Shown: positions 16,514 to 24,410 of the stretch, piece by piece | Position numbering within the stretch: position 1 is the first letter of the stretch | Layout: each line of letters starts with the position of its first letter | Assembly (NCBI RefSeq): GCF_024519285.1 | Contig: NZ_JAMZCY010000004.1 | Location: forward strand, 248,001-312,000 | From: Cohnella sp. WQ 127256 | Lineage (GTDB): Bacteria; Bacillota; Bacilli; Paenibacillales; Paenibacillaceae | Reading direction: 5' to 3' | DNA length: 64,000 nucleotides | Position numbers and translations under genes: made by a program | Notes under the pieces: generated by a model | The model's input: only the letters and a program-made list of their open reading frames with translations | Told to the model about the DNA's origin: nothing | The model's database searches: none

Positions 16514-17116
16514 TTACCCTTCGAATGTGAGCATCCCGAAACGACTTGGCACATGGAATTGGATTGCCCCAGTCGGCGACCAAGCCCAAAAATGTCGCTC
16601 TCCTTGCTGGTCATCATCGATCCGATATAAGTTCCAGCGCCATACTGTCCCGGGGGCAGGAACGTTGCCCACAGCGGAGAAGGGAATCTGTAGCTCACAG
16701 CTCCAACTTCCACCCTCTCCTACGACAACCGCCGTCCGCATCCCTTCAGCATGCCAAGAAGTGTCTGCCGTGAACGAACCCTGAAGATTGTTATGGACGA
16801 TTGCATCAAAAACAACATTGCGTGGGCTGATCTCAAGCTCATAATAGACTTCTCCACTGCCGGAGGTGTCTATAAACACTTCTACAACATCTTCCTCGTA
16901 GAGCGGAGCGTCATGCTCCGTCATTGTCGCCACGACATGGTCATCCTCGCATTCAAATCGGATGATGAGCTCCTCCTTCGTCCAGCATGCTTTCACAGCT
17001 GTCCGAAGTCGTGGCTTGTCTCCTTCCAGAACATCCACTAGCTCAACTTCCTGGATCGTTGACCAATCGATTCGTGACGTATCTGATTCGGTACTAGGAT
17101 AGCAGCTATAATTCAT
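16514..17116 (-). CDS. CBM9/DOMON-like carbohydrate-binding protein
   Basis: A 200-residue protein with the family-9 carbohydrate-binding (DOMON-like) beta-sandwich pattern. It shows LIIRFECEDDHVVATMTEHDAPLYEEDVVEVFID, then VYYELEISPRNVVFDAIVHN, and a C-terminal WRWNLYRIDDD...FWAWSP. The conserved acidic and aromatic residues suggest glycan binding. It has no signal peptide, so it appears cytoplasmic, which is odd for a polysaccharide binder. ATG 17116 is preferred (AAGGGAG 12 bases upstream); a GTG at 17140 is the alternative. It lies 84 bases downstream of the Gfo/Idh gene in the same frame and is probably the last gene of that operon. Confidence 0.75.
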   Translation of the reverse strand: MNYSCYPSTESDTSRIDWSTIQEVELVDVLEGDKPRLRTAVKACWTKEELIIRFECEDDHVVATMTEHDAPLYEEDVVEVFIDTSGSGEVYYELEISPRNVVFDAIVHNNLQGSFTADTSWHAEGMRTAVVVGEGGSWSCELQIPFSAVGNVPAPGTVWRWNLYRIDDDQQGERHFWAWSPTGAIQFHVPSRFGMLTFEG

Positions 17117-17200
17117 ATCCGTAGGTAGCTCCCTTCGCACAAGGTTTACACCGAGGTCTAACTCCGCTGCCGCACCTCGGAATTCATGTATAGCAAAGGA

Positions 17201-18223
17201 TTATTGCTTTACATTTACCCAAGCGCCACCGTTGTCAGCAGAAGCCAACTCAGCCTCGATAATATCGATACTTCCCATTGTACTCCTTGGTGTCGCCGTT
17301 AGGAATGGCTTTTCTTCCAATAACGTTTCAACGAAATACTTCAATTGGAAATAGTAGCCCATATCCGCAGATAGCTCTGGATTGAAGCCAGCACCTTCAT
17401 TCGGATTAACCTTTACCGAGTCGCCTGTAAACTGCACATTGCCACGTTCAAAGTTAACTTTAAAGCCCATTTCAAACCCGAAATCGCCTTGAAGAGTCCA
17501 ATCCACATGTGCATTCACAATCTTGCCATCTTCATAGCGATAGCTCGTAGACGCAATATCATATCCGCTGCCCGGAATCATGTTGCGACCGTTACAAGAT
17601 ACAGCCTCCGGCTTGCCAAACAACCAGTGTATAGCATCCGTGTCATGAACATGCATGTCCATTAGAGCGCCGCCGCCCTTTTCCTTTTCCAGAACCCAAG
17701 GTCCCCAAGATGGCGTGCTGCCACCACGGTAGAAATAACCACTTACTGCGTTTCCGAAGGTGTCGTTATCCACCAAATCCTTCAGGTAAACATAAGCTGG
17801 CCAGAAGCGCAGACATTGTCCAATCATGAGCTGCTTGCCGTTAGCTTCAGCTGCTTGAATCATCGCTTCGCAATCCTCAGCGTTCAGAGCCATAGGCTTC
17901 TCACATAAAACATGTACTTTGGCATCCAAGCATTGTACCGCTATCGCCCTGTGAAGAAACGTCGGCAACGTAATATCCACAACATCTAGCTGCTCCGCCG
18001 CTAACATCGACTCTACGGACGTGTATTTATTAAACTTGCTATAATCAATAGTAGACGACGAAGTATCAATGTTACCCGCCGCTCCGCCGCCATTCAGCTT
18101 CGATTCGTCCGCATCGCATATGGCAACGACTTGGATTTGCGCGCCTTCTTGCGCAAGTCGAATGTAATTTTCCAAATGAGTCTTGCCCATAAAACCTACG
18201 CCGATAAGACCAATTTTCAACAT
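17201..18223 (-). CDS. Gfo/Idh/MocA-family oxidoreductase
   Basis: A 340-residue NAD(P)-dependent sugar dehydrogenase-like protein. A Rossmann motif GVGFMGKTH lies at residues 8-16, the conserved CEKPMAL motif near residue 96, and GGGALMDMHVHDTDAIHWLFG in the C-terminal substrate domain with the catalytic-type His/Asp. Family members oxidise or reduce myo-inositol, glucose or amino sugars, or act on glycosides; the substrate here cannot be told. Its ATG lies one base after the isomerase stop (TAATATG), so the two are one transcript. GGGAGG lies 13 bases upstream. Confidence 0.87.
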   Translation of the reverse strand: MLKIGLIGVGFMGKTHLENYIRLAQEGAQIQVVAICDADESKLNGGGAAGNIDTSSSTIDYSKFNKYTSVESMLAAEQLDVVDITLPTFLHRAIAVQCLDAKVHVLCEKPMALNAEDCEAMIQAAEANGKQLMIGQCLRFWPAYVYLKDLVDNDTFGNAVSGYFYRGGSTPSWGPWVLEKEKGGGALMDMHVHDTDAIHWLFGKPEAVSCNGRNMIPGSGYDIASTSYRYEDGKIVNAHVDWTLQGDFGFEMGFKVNFERGNVQFTGDSVKVNPNEGAGFNPELSADMGYYFQLKYFVETLLEEKPFLTATPRSTMGSIDIIEAELASADNGGAWVNVKQ

Positions 18224-18224
18224 A

Positions 18225-19073
18225 TTATCGTTCAGTCCTCCCTAAGATGGCATCCATAGAAGCCGATGTATTATAGATGATCTGTTTCGTATTTTGCTTG
18301 TAAGGAGGAATCATCTCCGCAGTGACATAATCGTCATATCCGATTGCTTTCAGCGCTTGAACAACTCCGTTGTAATCAACATCTCCGGCAAGAAGATCCA
18401 CAAACCCGTGTAGGCCGCCGGCTTCTCTGCGGTAGTCCTTGAAGTGCACCTTTTTAATTCGTTTGTTCAAGATCGAAATCCAATGCTCGGGGTAACCCGA
18501 ATATACGACATTGCCGACATCAAAGTATGAGCCAACGAATTCCGAACCGATTTTGTCGATAAAATCGCGCATTTCAAGTGGAGAAAGCAAAAATTTATTC
18601 CATACGTTCTCGATACCGATCGATACTTTATGCGCTTCTGCCTCGGAGGAAAGCTTGGAAAATCCCGCAAGTGCGTTATCATACGCCCGGTCGTAAGGCA
18701 CAACCTCAGCATCTGGAATGAAATCAACGCCTACCGCGCCTGGCACGACCAGGATTGTATCTACGCCTAAGATTGCTGCGGTTTCCAACTGCTTCTTAAC
18801 GATGTCCTGAGCCTTTTGACGAGTCTCAGCCCGTTCACTCGTAAGTGGGTAGCTCCAATATAGACCGCTGGCCAAGCTCGACAATGCAATACCAGCATCA
18901 TCTGCATACCGGCGGATCTCACGAATTTCTGCTTCGGTACTCTCCAGACTTAGAGGCCCGTTCTCATTTAGGGATAGCTCGATTCCTTCGAACCCTGCAT
19001 CGACAGCTAAAGAAATACTATCCTCGATGCTTAAGTCCGCCGGAAATGACCAAATATTAATTCCTTTTTTCAT
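18225..19073 (-). CDS. Sugar phosphate isomerase/epimerase (xylose isomerase-like TIM barrel)
   Basis: A 282-residue TIM-barrel protein. It shows the AP-endonuclease-2/xylose isomerase pattern: INIWSFP at the start, AGFEGIELSL, then IENVWNKFLLSP and SYFDVGNVVYSG with metal-binding Glu and Asp, KVHFKDYRR, and VTAEMIPPY. Such enzymes isomerise or epimerise keto-sugars or inositol derivatives. ATG 19073 is chosen because GGAGG lies nine bases before it, while the earlier in-frame ATG abuts the ribosome binding site. It is the first gene of a three-gene operon (isomerase, Gfo/Idh oxidoreductase, CBM9-like) divergent from an AraC regulator. Confidence 0.85.
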   Translation of the reverse strand: MKKGINIWSFPADLSIEDSISLAVDAGFEGIELSLNENGPLSLESTEAEIREIRRYADDAGIALSSLASGLYWSYPLTSERAETRQKAQDIVKKQLETAAILGVDTILVVPGAVGVDFIPDAEVVPYDRAYDNALAGFSKLSSEAEAHKVSIGIENVWNKFLLSPLEMRDFIDKIGSEFVGSYFDVGNVVYSGYPEHWISILNKRIKKVHFKDYRREAGGLHGFVDLLAGDVDYNGVVQALKAIGYDDYVTAEMIPPYKQNTKQIIYNTSASMDAILGRTER

Positions 19074-19108
19074 CCTCATCATCCTCCAGTTCTTCTCTTC
19101 TAACTGTT

Positions 19109-19136
19109 ATTATATAGAGAAGATGTACCTGTACAT
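19109..19136 (-). promoter_or_regulatory. Probable operator and promoter of the isomerase operon
   Basis: A perfect-arm palindrome ATGTACCTGTACAT (19123-19136) lies between the divergent isomerase and AraC genes. On the minus strand a TATAAT (19114-19109) follows it, with the palindrome lying at and just inside the expected -35 position (a poor AATGTA). This suggests an activator-dependent promoter; the divergent AraC protein is the obvious candidate binder. Confidence 0.55.
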
Positions 19137-19220
19137 TTAGCAAATCAGCCGATTTATTTGCACTATGAGATTGGCTAATCGCTAGAGAAGCCTCTAGTGC
19201 CGAAATGGAGACGGTTATGA

Positions 19221-20138
19221 ATGGATTTCACCCCGCTTCTACTTAACGAAATGCTAACGATTAACAAATTAATCTCTTTTCATTATTTTGAGTATGCAAA
19301 AGGTTATGCATTTGAGGGTGAGCAGCATGACTTCTGGGAGTTTCTATACGTAGACAAGGGCTCTGTGGAAATTAGATCAGACGAACGCACCCTCGAATTG
19401 TCGCAGGGCACGATTATTTTCCATAAACCTGGGGAGTTTCATACGGTGAGAGTCGGGGAGCAGCATAAACCGCCTAACCTAATCGTAATTTCATTCGAGT
19501 GCAATTCGCACTATATGAGTCGTCTCGATCATCAAGTGATCTCGCTCGGAAGCAGGGAAAGAAATTTACTCTCCCTCATCTTACAGGAGGGCTTTCATTC
19601 CTTCTCTCCTCCCTTCGATGATCCGCATAGGCATAACCTGACAAGAAAACCAGAGGCCCCATTCGGAAGCGAGCAGGTGCTTAAAATTTATTTGGAAGCC
19701 CTACTCATACAGTTGATCCGAATCGGAGAAGAGGGGACAAGCACTGAGGGTAGCCGTAAGCCTTCCGCTATGCAGAGCGAGAAAGCCGAACAGAAGGTTG
19801 TACAGAACATAGAAGCCTACATGAAGGAACAGCTTTCCGAGCAATTAACGCTCGATCAGCTATGCAAAGCGGTGCATCTAGGCAAAAGTCGTCTGAAGGA
19901 GATTTTTCAATCGCAGAAGGGCACGGGTGCCATTGAATATTTCAAGCTACTCAAAATACAAGAAGCAAAGACGCTCATCCGCGAGAAGCACTACAACTAC
20001 ACAGAAATCGCGACTATGCTCGGCTACGCATCGATTCATTATTTCTCACGTGATTTTAAGAAATCTACCGGTATGTCGCCATCCGAATACGCGCGGACTT
20101 TGAAAGCACGAGCAGACTCCACCGGTAATTTAGACTAA
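19221..20138 (+). CDS. AraC-family transcriptional regulator
   Basis: A 305-residue regulator. The N-terminal cupin-like sensor domain (about residues 15-100) shows HDFWEFLYVDKGS and a GTIIFHKPGEFH metal- or ligand-pocket pattern. The C-terminal double helix-turn-helix (about 200-295) shows LTLDQLCKAVHLGKSRLKEIFQ and YTEIATMLGYASIHYFSRDFKKSTGMSPSEY. It is transcribed divergently from the isomerase/oxidoreductase operon and probably controls it in response to a sugar. The ATG at 19221 follows GGAG at about 12 bases. Confidence 0.87.
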   Translation: MDFTPLLLNEMLTINKLISFHYFEYAKGYAFEGEQHDFWEFLYVDKGSVEIRSDERTLELSQGTIIFHKPGEFHTVRVGEQHKPPNLIVISFECNSHYMSRLDHQVISLGSRERNLLSLILQEGFHSFSPPFDDPHRHNLTRKPEAPFGSEQVLKIYLEALLIQLIRIGEEGTSTEGSRKPSAMQSEKAEQKVVQNIEAYMKEQLSEQLTLDQLCKAVHLGKSRLKEIFQSQKGTGAIEYFKLLKIQEAKTLIREKHYNYTEIATMLGYASIHYFSRDFKKSTGMSPSEYARTLKARADSTGNLD

Positions 20139-20281
20139 CCACGATGTAAATGAACGATTTCTTTGCAATTGTCCTCCCTCCCTTCTAACAATTCTAATGT
20201 TTAGCTGAGTTACTCAAGAGGGTAATGATTTTCAGCAACGCATATACAAAATTGTTCAACTTGGAGAGGGGTATTTCAATT

Positions 20282-20461
20282 ATGGAAACCAATACGGCCA
20301 AAAAAAGATGGATCACTTTGCTTCTTACCGCTACGATGAGCGTAGCCTTACTGTTCGGCGCTACGGCTTGCAACGACAATAATAAGGACGGGACGGACAT
20401 TATCGTTCCAGACACTGACCCAGTAGTGCCAAGCCCGACAGCAAGCGCTCCATTAGAATAA
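20282..20461 (+). CDS. Small lipoprotein (59 aa)
   Basis: A 59-residue precursor. Residues 1-8 are charged (METNTAKKR), then a hydrophobic core and a lipobox FGATAC, giving a predicted mature lipopeptide of only about 30 residues with an acidic, proline-rich tail ending SPTASAPLE. GGAGAGGGG lies about ten bases before the ATG and a terminator follows. A 19-codon upstream extension in frame is not needed. Function is unknown. It does not look like any remembered family. Confidence 0.65.
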   Translation: METNTAKKRWITLLLTATMSVALLFGATACNDNNKDGTDIIVPDTDPVVPSPTASAPLE

Positions 20462-20471
20462 GGATATGACA

Positions 20472-20513
20472 AATAAACCGCGAATCGTGTCTCAACACGT
20501 TTTGCGGTTTATT
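20472..20513. terminator. Bidirectional terminator between small lipoprotein and helicase genes
   Basis: AATAAACCGC (20472-20481) pairs with GCGGTTTATT (20504-20513), with an inner CGTGT/ACACG stem. It lies between convergent stops at 20461 and 20536. T runs are modest on both sides. Confidence 0.75.
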
Positions 20514-20535
20514 CATGTTTCCATCCCTTTAACCT

Positions 20536-22818
20536 TTAACGTCTCCATTCCTCCGGCAACAACCGAGAATATTGCGGCTGTAAGTATCGGTCATCAATGA
20601 GCATGAGTACGCCTCGATCTTGCTCTGAACGTATCAGCCTTCCACCTGCCTGTAATACCTTGTTCATTCCAGGGTACACATAAGCGTAATTGAAACCGTT
20701 GCGACCTTCTTCGTCGAAGTAACCCTTGATCAAATTGCGTTCCAAGCCGAGCTGCGGCATCCCTACCCCAACAACGACAACGCCTCGAAGCCGATCGCCG
20801 ACCAGATCGATCCCTTCCGAGAAGATACCGCCCATAACCGCAAATCCGATCAATGTCTGTTCATTGTCCGCGGCGAATGCTGCCAGGAAGCTCTCTCTAG
20901 CTTCTTCCACCATTTCGGATGTTTGCAGCAGCGTGCTCACCTTCTCATTGCACTCCATAAAAGACTCATATACGCCGTTCATATATTCATACGAGGGGAA
21001 GAAAAATAAATAGTTACCCGGCTGCTCATTAACCCGCTTCTGAAGCAAGCTGACAAGAGCCGCTTTCGTACGTTCACGATCCACATAGCGTGTAGAAAGA
21101 GGAACAACAGATACATCCCACTGCTCCTTAGCAAAAGGTGAACCTAGCGTTAGCGAATAATCCTCCTCCTCTGAGCCCAACATATCCATGAAATAGTTAA
21201 GTGGAGATAATGTTGCTGAGAAAAACACATGCGAGCGAAAGCCTTTCCCCATCTGTCTGAGCAGACTCGACGGATTCATGCAGAACATTTTCAACCGAAC
21301 ATCATTTCGCACGACTTCTGTATAAGTAACGTAGCTTTCGTCGTATAGCTTCCCGATTCTAAGGAAGCTTAGAGCGGCGAAATAGATTTCAAGCAGCATT
21401 CCACTTACCACACCCGAATGACTTCCCGCTAATTCCCTCTCCGCTTCGGCAACGAAAGCTTCCACCAATTCCAACAACTCATCCGGTCGTTCTTTGCTAA
21501 CCGTAACTTGTTCGGCTGACTGCTTCTTAAGCGCAATAAACCACTTGTTTATCGCTTTGGCTGCAGCATGAATATTCGGACGAGCACCCTTGAACTCACG
21601 CTCCAGCCCGAGAAAATCCTTCTTCTCCAGCACAGCCGAGTACATTTCCCTAGCACGATCAATCAGGTTATGCGCCTCGTCAATAAGCAAAGTAGTTTGA
21701 TGCTTATACTCTGCGGACAGCCGCTTCAATGCAACACGTGGGTCAAACATATAGTTGTAATCGCAAATGACCGCATCCGCACCGTAAGCCACATCAAGGG
21801 ACATTTCGAACGGACATACCGTATGCTTCCGTGCATACGTCTCAATGGTGTCCCGATTCATTAAAGTTTCGTTGCCTAACAGATCTAGAATCGCACCATT
21901 AATCCGATCATAGTAGCCATCCGCATAGGGGCACTTTTCTTTCCGACAATCCACTTCCTCTTGGAAGCAGATTTTGTCTTTCGCCGTTACCGTTACAGAA
22001 CGCAGGTTCAAACCTTGAGCTCTCATGAGAGCTAGAGCATCCTCCGCTGCAGTTCTTGTAATCGTTCTGGCCGTCAAATAGAAGAGATGCTGCACCTTCC
22101 CTAAGCCGATTGCCTTGATGGTCGGATACAATGTGGACATTGTTTTCCCTATACCCGTGGGCGCTTTAGCGAACAATTTACGTCCCTCTTCAATCGACTT
22201 GTAGACAGCGCCCACTAGCTTCTTCTGCCCTTCACGGTAACCCGGAAAAGGAAACACCAAATCTGCTATGCTTGCATCTCTTATTCGTTTGTTCCATTCA
22301 AGTAGGCGAGCATAGGGCGCATAGCGTTCGACGATGTCTGTTACATAGAGCAGCAATTCCTCGAAGGTTAACTCCTGATCGAACCGCTTCTGCTCCTCCG
22401 TCTCCACCTGGACATAAGTTAAGCGAACTCGAATGCGTTCTACTCCGTGATCCAAAGCGTACATATATGCGTAAAATTTGGCCTGCGCCCAATGAACCGG
22501 GGACGAATCGGCTTCCGTCATTGTACCGATATCCCTTGACGTTGATTTGATCTCGTCTACTGTCACGCTACCATCCTCGGCGAACAGTAGCCCATCACAA
22601 CGTCCGTCCACGACAAAAAGGAGATCCTCATAAGGAATCTCCGCACTCACGTACACTTCCTTCTGATCCTGATCTTCATACTGCTTTTGTATTTTCTGAT
22701 GTGCTTTCGTGCCCTCCGTCAGCGTACTCATTGTCCGAAACCCAGAGTCGAGGCTTCCACTACGGAACACATATTCGACAAGAGCTCTCACCGATAGGGC
22801 AACCTGATCCAGCATCAT
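20536..22818 (-). CDS. RecB-like nuclease fused to XPD/DinG-type helicase
   Basis: A 760-residue DNA repair-type enzyme. Residues 60-120 carry a PD-(D/E)XK nuclease of the RecB/Cas4 kind: VDGRCDG with Asp71/Asp75, VDEIKST with Glu89 and Lys91, and the QAKFY motif at 112-116. Superfamily 2 helicase motifs follow: Walker A APTGIGKT (219-226), four Cys (284, 291, 296, 335) placed as in XPD/DinG iron-sulphur domains, DEAH at 380-383 and a C-terminal SEGIDL...GRLIRS helicase segment. The start at 22818 follows AGGAG by seven bases. An exact LexA box sits over the promoter, so the gene should be induced by DNA damage. It stands alone. Confidence 0.88.
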   Translation of the reverse strand: MMLDQVALSVRALVEYVFRSGSLDSGFRTMSTLTEGTKAHQKIQKQYEDQDQKEVYVSAEIPYEDLLFVVDGRCDGLLFAEDGSVTVDEIKSTSRDIGTMTEADSSPVHWAQAKFYAYMYALDHGVERIRVRLTYVQVETEEQKRFDQELTFEELLLYVTDIVERYAPYARLLEWNKRIRDASIADLVFPFPGYREGQKKLVGAVYKSIEEGRKLFAKAPTGIGKTMSTLYPTIKAIGLGKVQHLFYLTARTITRTAAEDALALMRAQGLNLRSVTVTAKDKICFQEEVDCRKEKCPYADGYYDRINGAILDLLGNETLMNRDTIETYARKHTVCPFEMSLDVAYGADAVICDYNYMFDPRVALKRLSAEYKHQTTLLIDEAHNLIDRAREMYSAVLEKKDFLGLEREFKGARPNIHAAAKAINKWFIALKKQSAEQVTVSKERPDELLELVEAFVAEAERELAGSHSGVVSGMLLEIYFAALSFLRIGKLYDESYVTYTEVVRNDVRLKMFCMNPSSLLRQMGKGFRSHVFFSATLSPLNYFMDMLGSEEEDYSLTLGSPFAKEQWDVSVVPLSTRYVDRERTKAALVSLLQKRVNEQPGNYLFFFPSYEYMNGVYESFMECNEKVSTLLQTSEMVEEARESFLAAFAADNEQTLIGFAVMGGIFSEGIDLVGDRLRGVVVVGVGMPQLGLERNLIKGYFDEEGRNGFNYAYVYPGMNKVLQAGGRLIRSEQDRGVLMLIDDRYLQPQYSRLLPEEWRR

Positions 22819-22838
22819 ACCTAGTCTCCTAATAAAAA

Positions 22839-22860
22839 GAACATTTGTTCCTTTATTGTA
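22839..22860 (-). promoter_or_regulatory. LexA (DinR) SOS box and -10 of the nuclease-helicase gene
   Basis: On the minus strand a -10-like TACAAT (22860-22855) is followed four bases later by GAACAAATGTTC (22850-22839). This fits the Bacillus SOS consensus core GAACRNRYGTTY at every position. The box would cover the transcription start, 20 bases before the start codon, consistent with direct LexA repression. Confidence 0.85.
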
Positions 22861-22972
22861 GCACAATCGCTTACACATCGCTGAGGCTCGATCAGAGTTA
22901 GGGATAGCGTTAAAAAAAGGATCGATCAGCGGATGCCTTCGCGCCTCTCATAGCAACTCCCTGCACAACAGG

Positions 22973-23003
22973 AAAAGCCCACGACTCGGAAGCCGCGGGC
23001 TTA
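22973..23003 (-). terminator. Hairpin terminator after the GH4 gene
   Basis: On the minus strand AAGCCCGCG (23002-22994) pairs with CGTGGGCTT (22983-22975) with one G-T pair. Only TTTTCC follows, so it is a moderately strong terminator for the sugar operon. Confidence 0.7.
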
Positions 23004-23057
23004 AACCTTTCATCCTATCGATTCAACTACACCAACCGATGAGACTTCACAACTCGA

Positions 23058-24365
23058 TTACTTAAAAAACGCCGGAAGATACGGCTTGTTCTTCTCCAGC
23101 ATCTCATCTAACATCGCCTTAGCTACATTGACTGATGGCACCAACGGATGGCTCGCCATCGCTTGAAGGGCAATCGCTCTGTCGCCAGTGATCGCTGCTT
23201 CAATCGTCAATCTCTCGTAGGTTTTGACCGCGTGGATCAATCCTTTCGCCTGCTCAGGCACCTTGGAAACCGGAAGTACAATCGGTCCTTGCCCAGTGAC
23301 GACGCAATTGACCTCAATAGCTGCATCCTCGGGTAGGAAATCAAGAGTTCTTCCATTTGATACGTTGAGAGTCTGGATGTCACGTCTGTCGTTATATAGG
23401 GAAACCATTAGATTAACAGCTGCTTCCGAATAATAAGCACCACCGCGTTGCTCTAATTGCTTCGGCTTTTCTTGTAGATCCGGGTCCTTGTATAGCTCGA
23501 ATAGCTCATCCTCTACCCGTTTCACGACTTCTGCACGAGTGCCGTTCGCTTTCAAGGAAGCTAACTGATCTTGGAGCATGACATCCGTCAAATAGAAATA
23601 TTTCAAATAATAAGACGGAAACCCGCCCAATCCCCGTAGAAAATCAAGATCCCACTCCGTTGCTGGAACGTTCTTACCGGAATACTCTTCGCGTTTGTCC
23701 AGCAGCTCCGTGAGCTTATCTTCACCGTCAACTTCGATTCTCGTCACCCAGTGCAAATGATTCAAGCCTACAAACTCTGTATAGAGATGGTCTGGTGTCG
23801 TTTCGTATTTCTCACTTAACCACTTGTGCAATCCGATCGGAGCGTTACATAACCCGATGCTCTTCACTTTAGAATGACGAGCGATGGCTTCCGTCACCAT
23901 GCCCGCCGGATTCGTGAAATTAAGCAACCAAGCATTAGGGGCGAGCTCTTCAATATCCTTACAAATATCAAGCAGCACCGGAATGGTGCGAAGAGCCTTC
24001 ATCATGCCCCCAGGACCGGTAGTTTCCTGTCCGATTACACCGTATTTGTTCGGAATGTGCTCATCCCACTTCCGAGCTTCTAGCAATCCAACGCGCATCT
24101 GTGTGGAGATGAAATCAGCCCCTTCGATCGCTTTGCGACGCTCCAACGTTAAATGAACCTCAATTGGGAGCCCTGATTTATCGACCATACGCTTAGCTAG
24201 TTCCCCTACGATCTCAAGCTTATGCTTGCCTGCCTCAATATCGACTAGCCATAGCTCTCTAATCGGCAATTGCTCATAGTTTTTAATAAAGCCTTCTACG
24301 ATTTCTGGTGTATAAGAGGAACCTCCACCAATGACTGCGATTTTCAAACCGTTAGCTTTTACCAT
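23058..24365 (-). CDS. GH4 6-phospho-glycosidase (6-phospho-beta-glucosidase-like)
   Basis: A 435-residue NAD- and Mn-dependent glycoside hydrolase of family 4. Evidence: the N-terminal NAD motif VIGGGSSYTPE (11-21), TQMRVGLLEARKWDEHIPNKYGVIGQET, the NFTNPAGMVTEA block (149-160), GLCNAPIG with metal-ligand Cys173, and GLNHLHW with metal-ligand His203. These residues and MRVGG-like spacing place it nearest the phospho-beta-glucosidase branch (LicH/CelF) rather than the alpha-glucosidase branch. It hydrolyses 6-phospho-disaccharides in the cytoplasm. Neighbours are a BadF-type sugar kinase and an ABC importer rather than a PTS, so the phosphate must come from the kinase. AAGGAG lies ten bases before the ATG. 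Confidence 0.88.
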   Translation of the reverse strand: MVKANGLKIAVIGGGSSYTPEIVEGFIKNYEQLPIRELWLVDIEAGKHKLEIVGELAKRMVDKSGLPIEVHLTLERRKAIEGADFISTQMRVGLLEARKWDEHIPNKYGVIGQETTGPGGMMKALRTIPVLLDICKDIEELAPNAWLLNFTNPAGMVTEAIARHSKVKSIGLCNAPIGLHKWLSEKYETTPDHLYTEFVGLNHLHWVTRIEVDGEDKLTELLDKREEYSGKNVPATEWDLDFLRGLGGFPSYYLKYFYLTDVMLQDQLASLKANGTRAEVVKRVEDELFELYKDPDLQEKPKQLEQRGGAYYSEAAVNLMVSLYNDRRDIQTLNVSNGRTLDFLPEDAAIEVNCVVTGQGPIVLPVSKVPEQAKGLIHAVKTYERLTIEAAITGDRAIALQAMASHPLVPSVNVAKAMLDEMLEKNKPYLPAFFK

Positions 24366-24410
24366 CTGAGTCCATCTCCTTGTTAAATCTATCTATAAAT
24401 TTGTTTATCC

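Noticed and set aside
17151..17181. CCGAGGT/ACCTCGG hairpin as a terminator
   Set aside because: No T run follows and the stem is only seven pairs; it lies between cotranscribed genes, so at most it modulates read-through.
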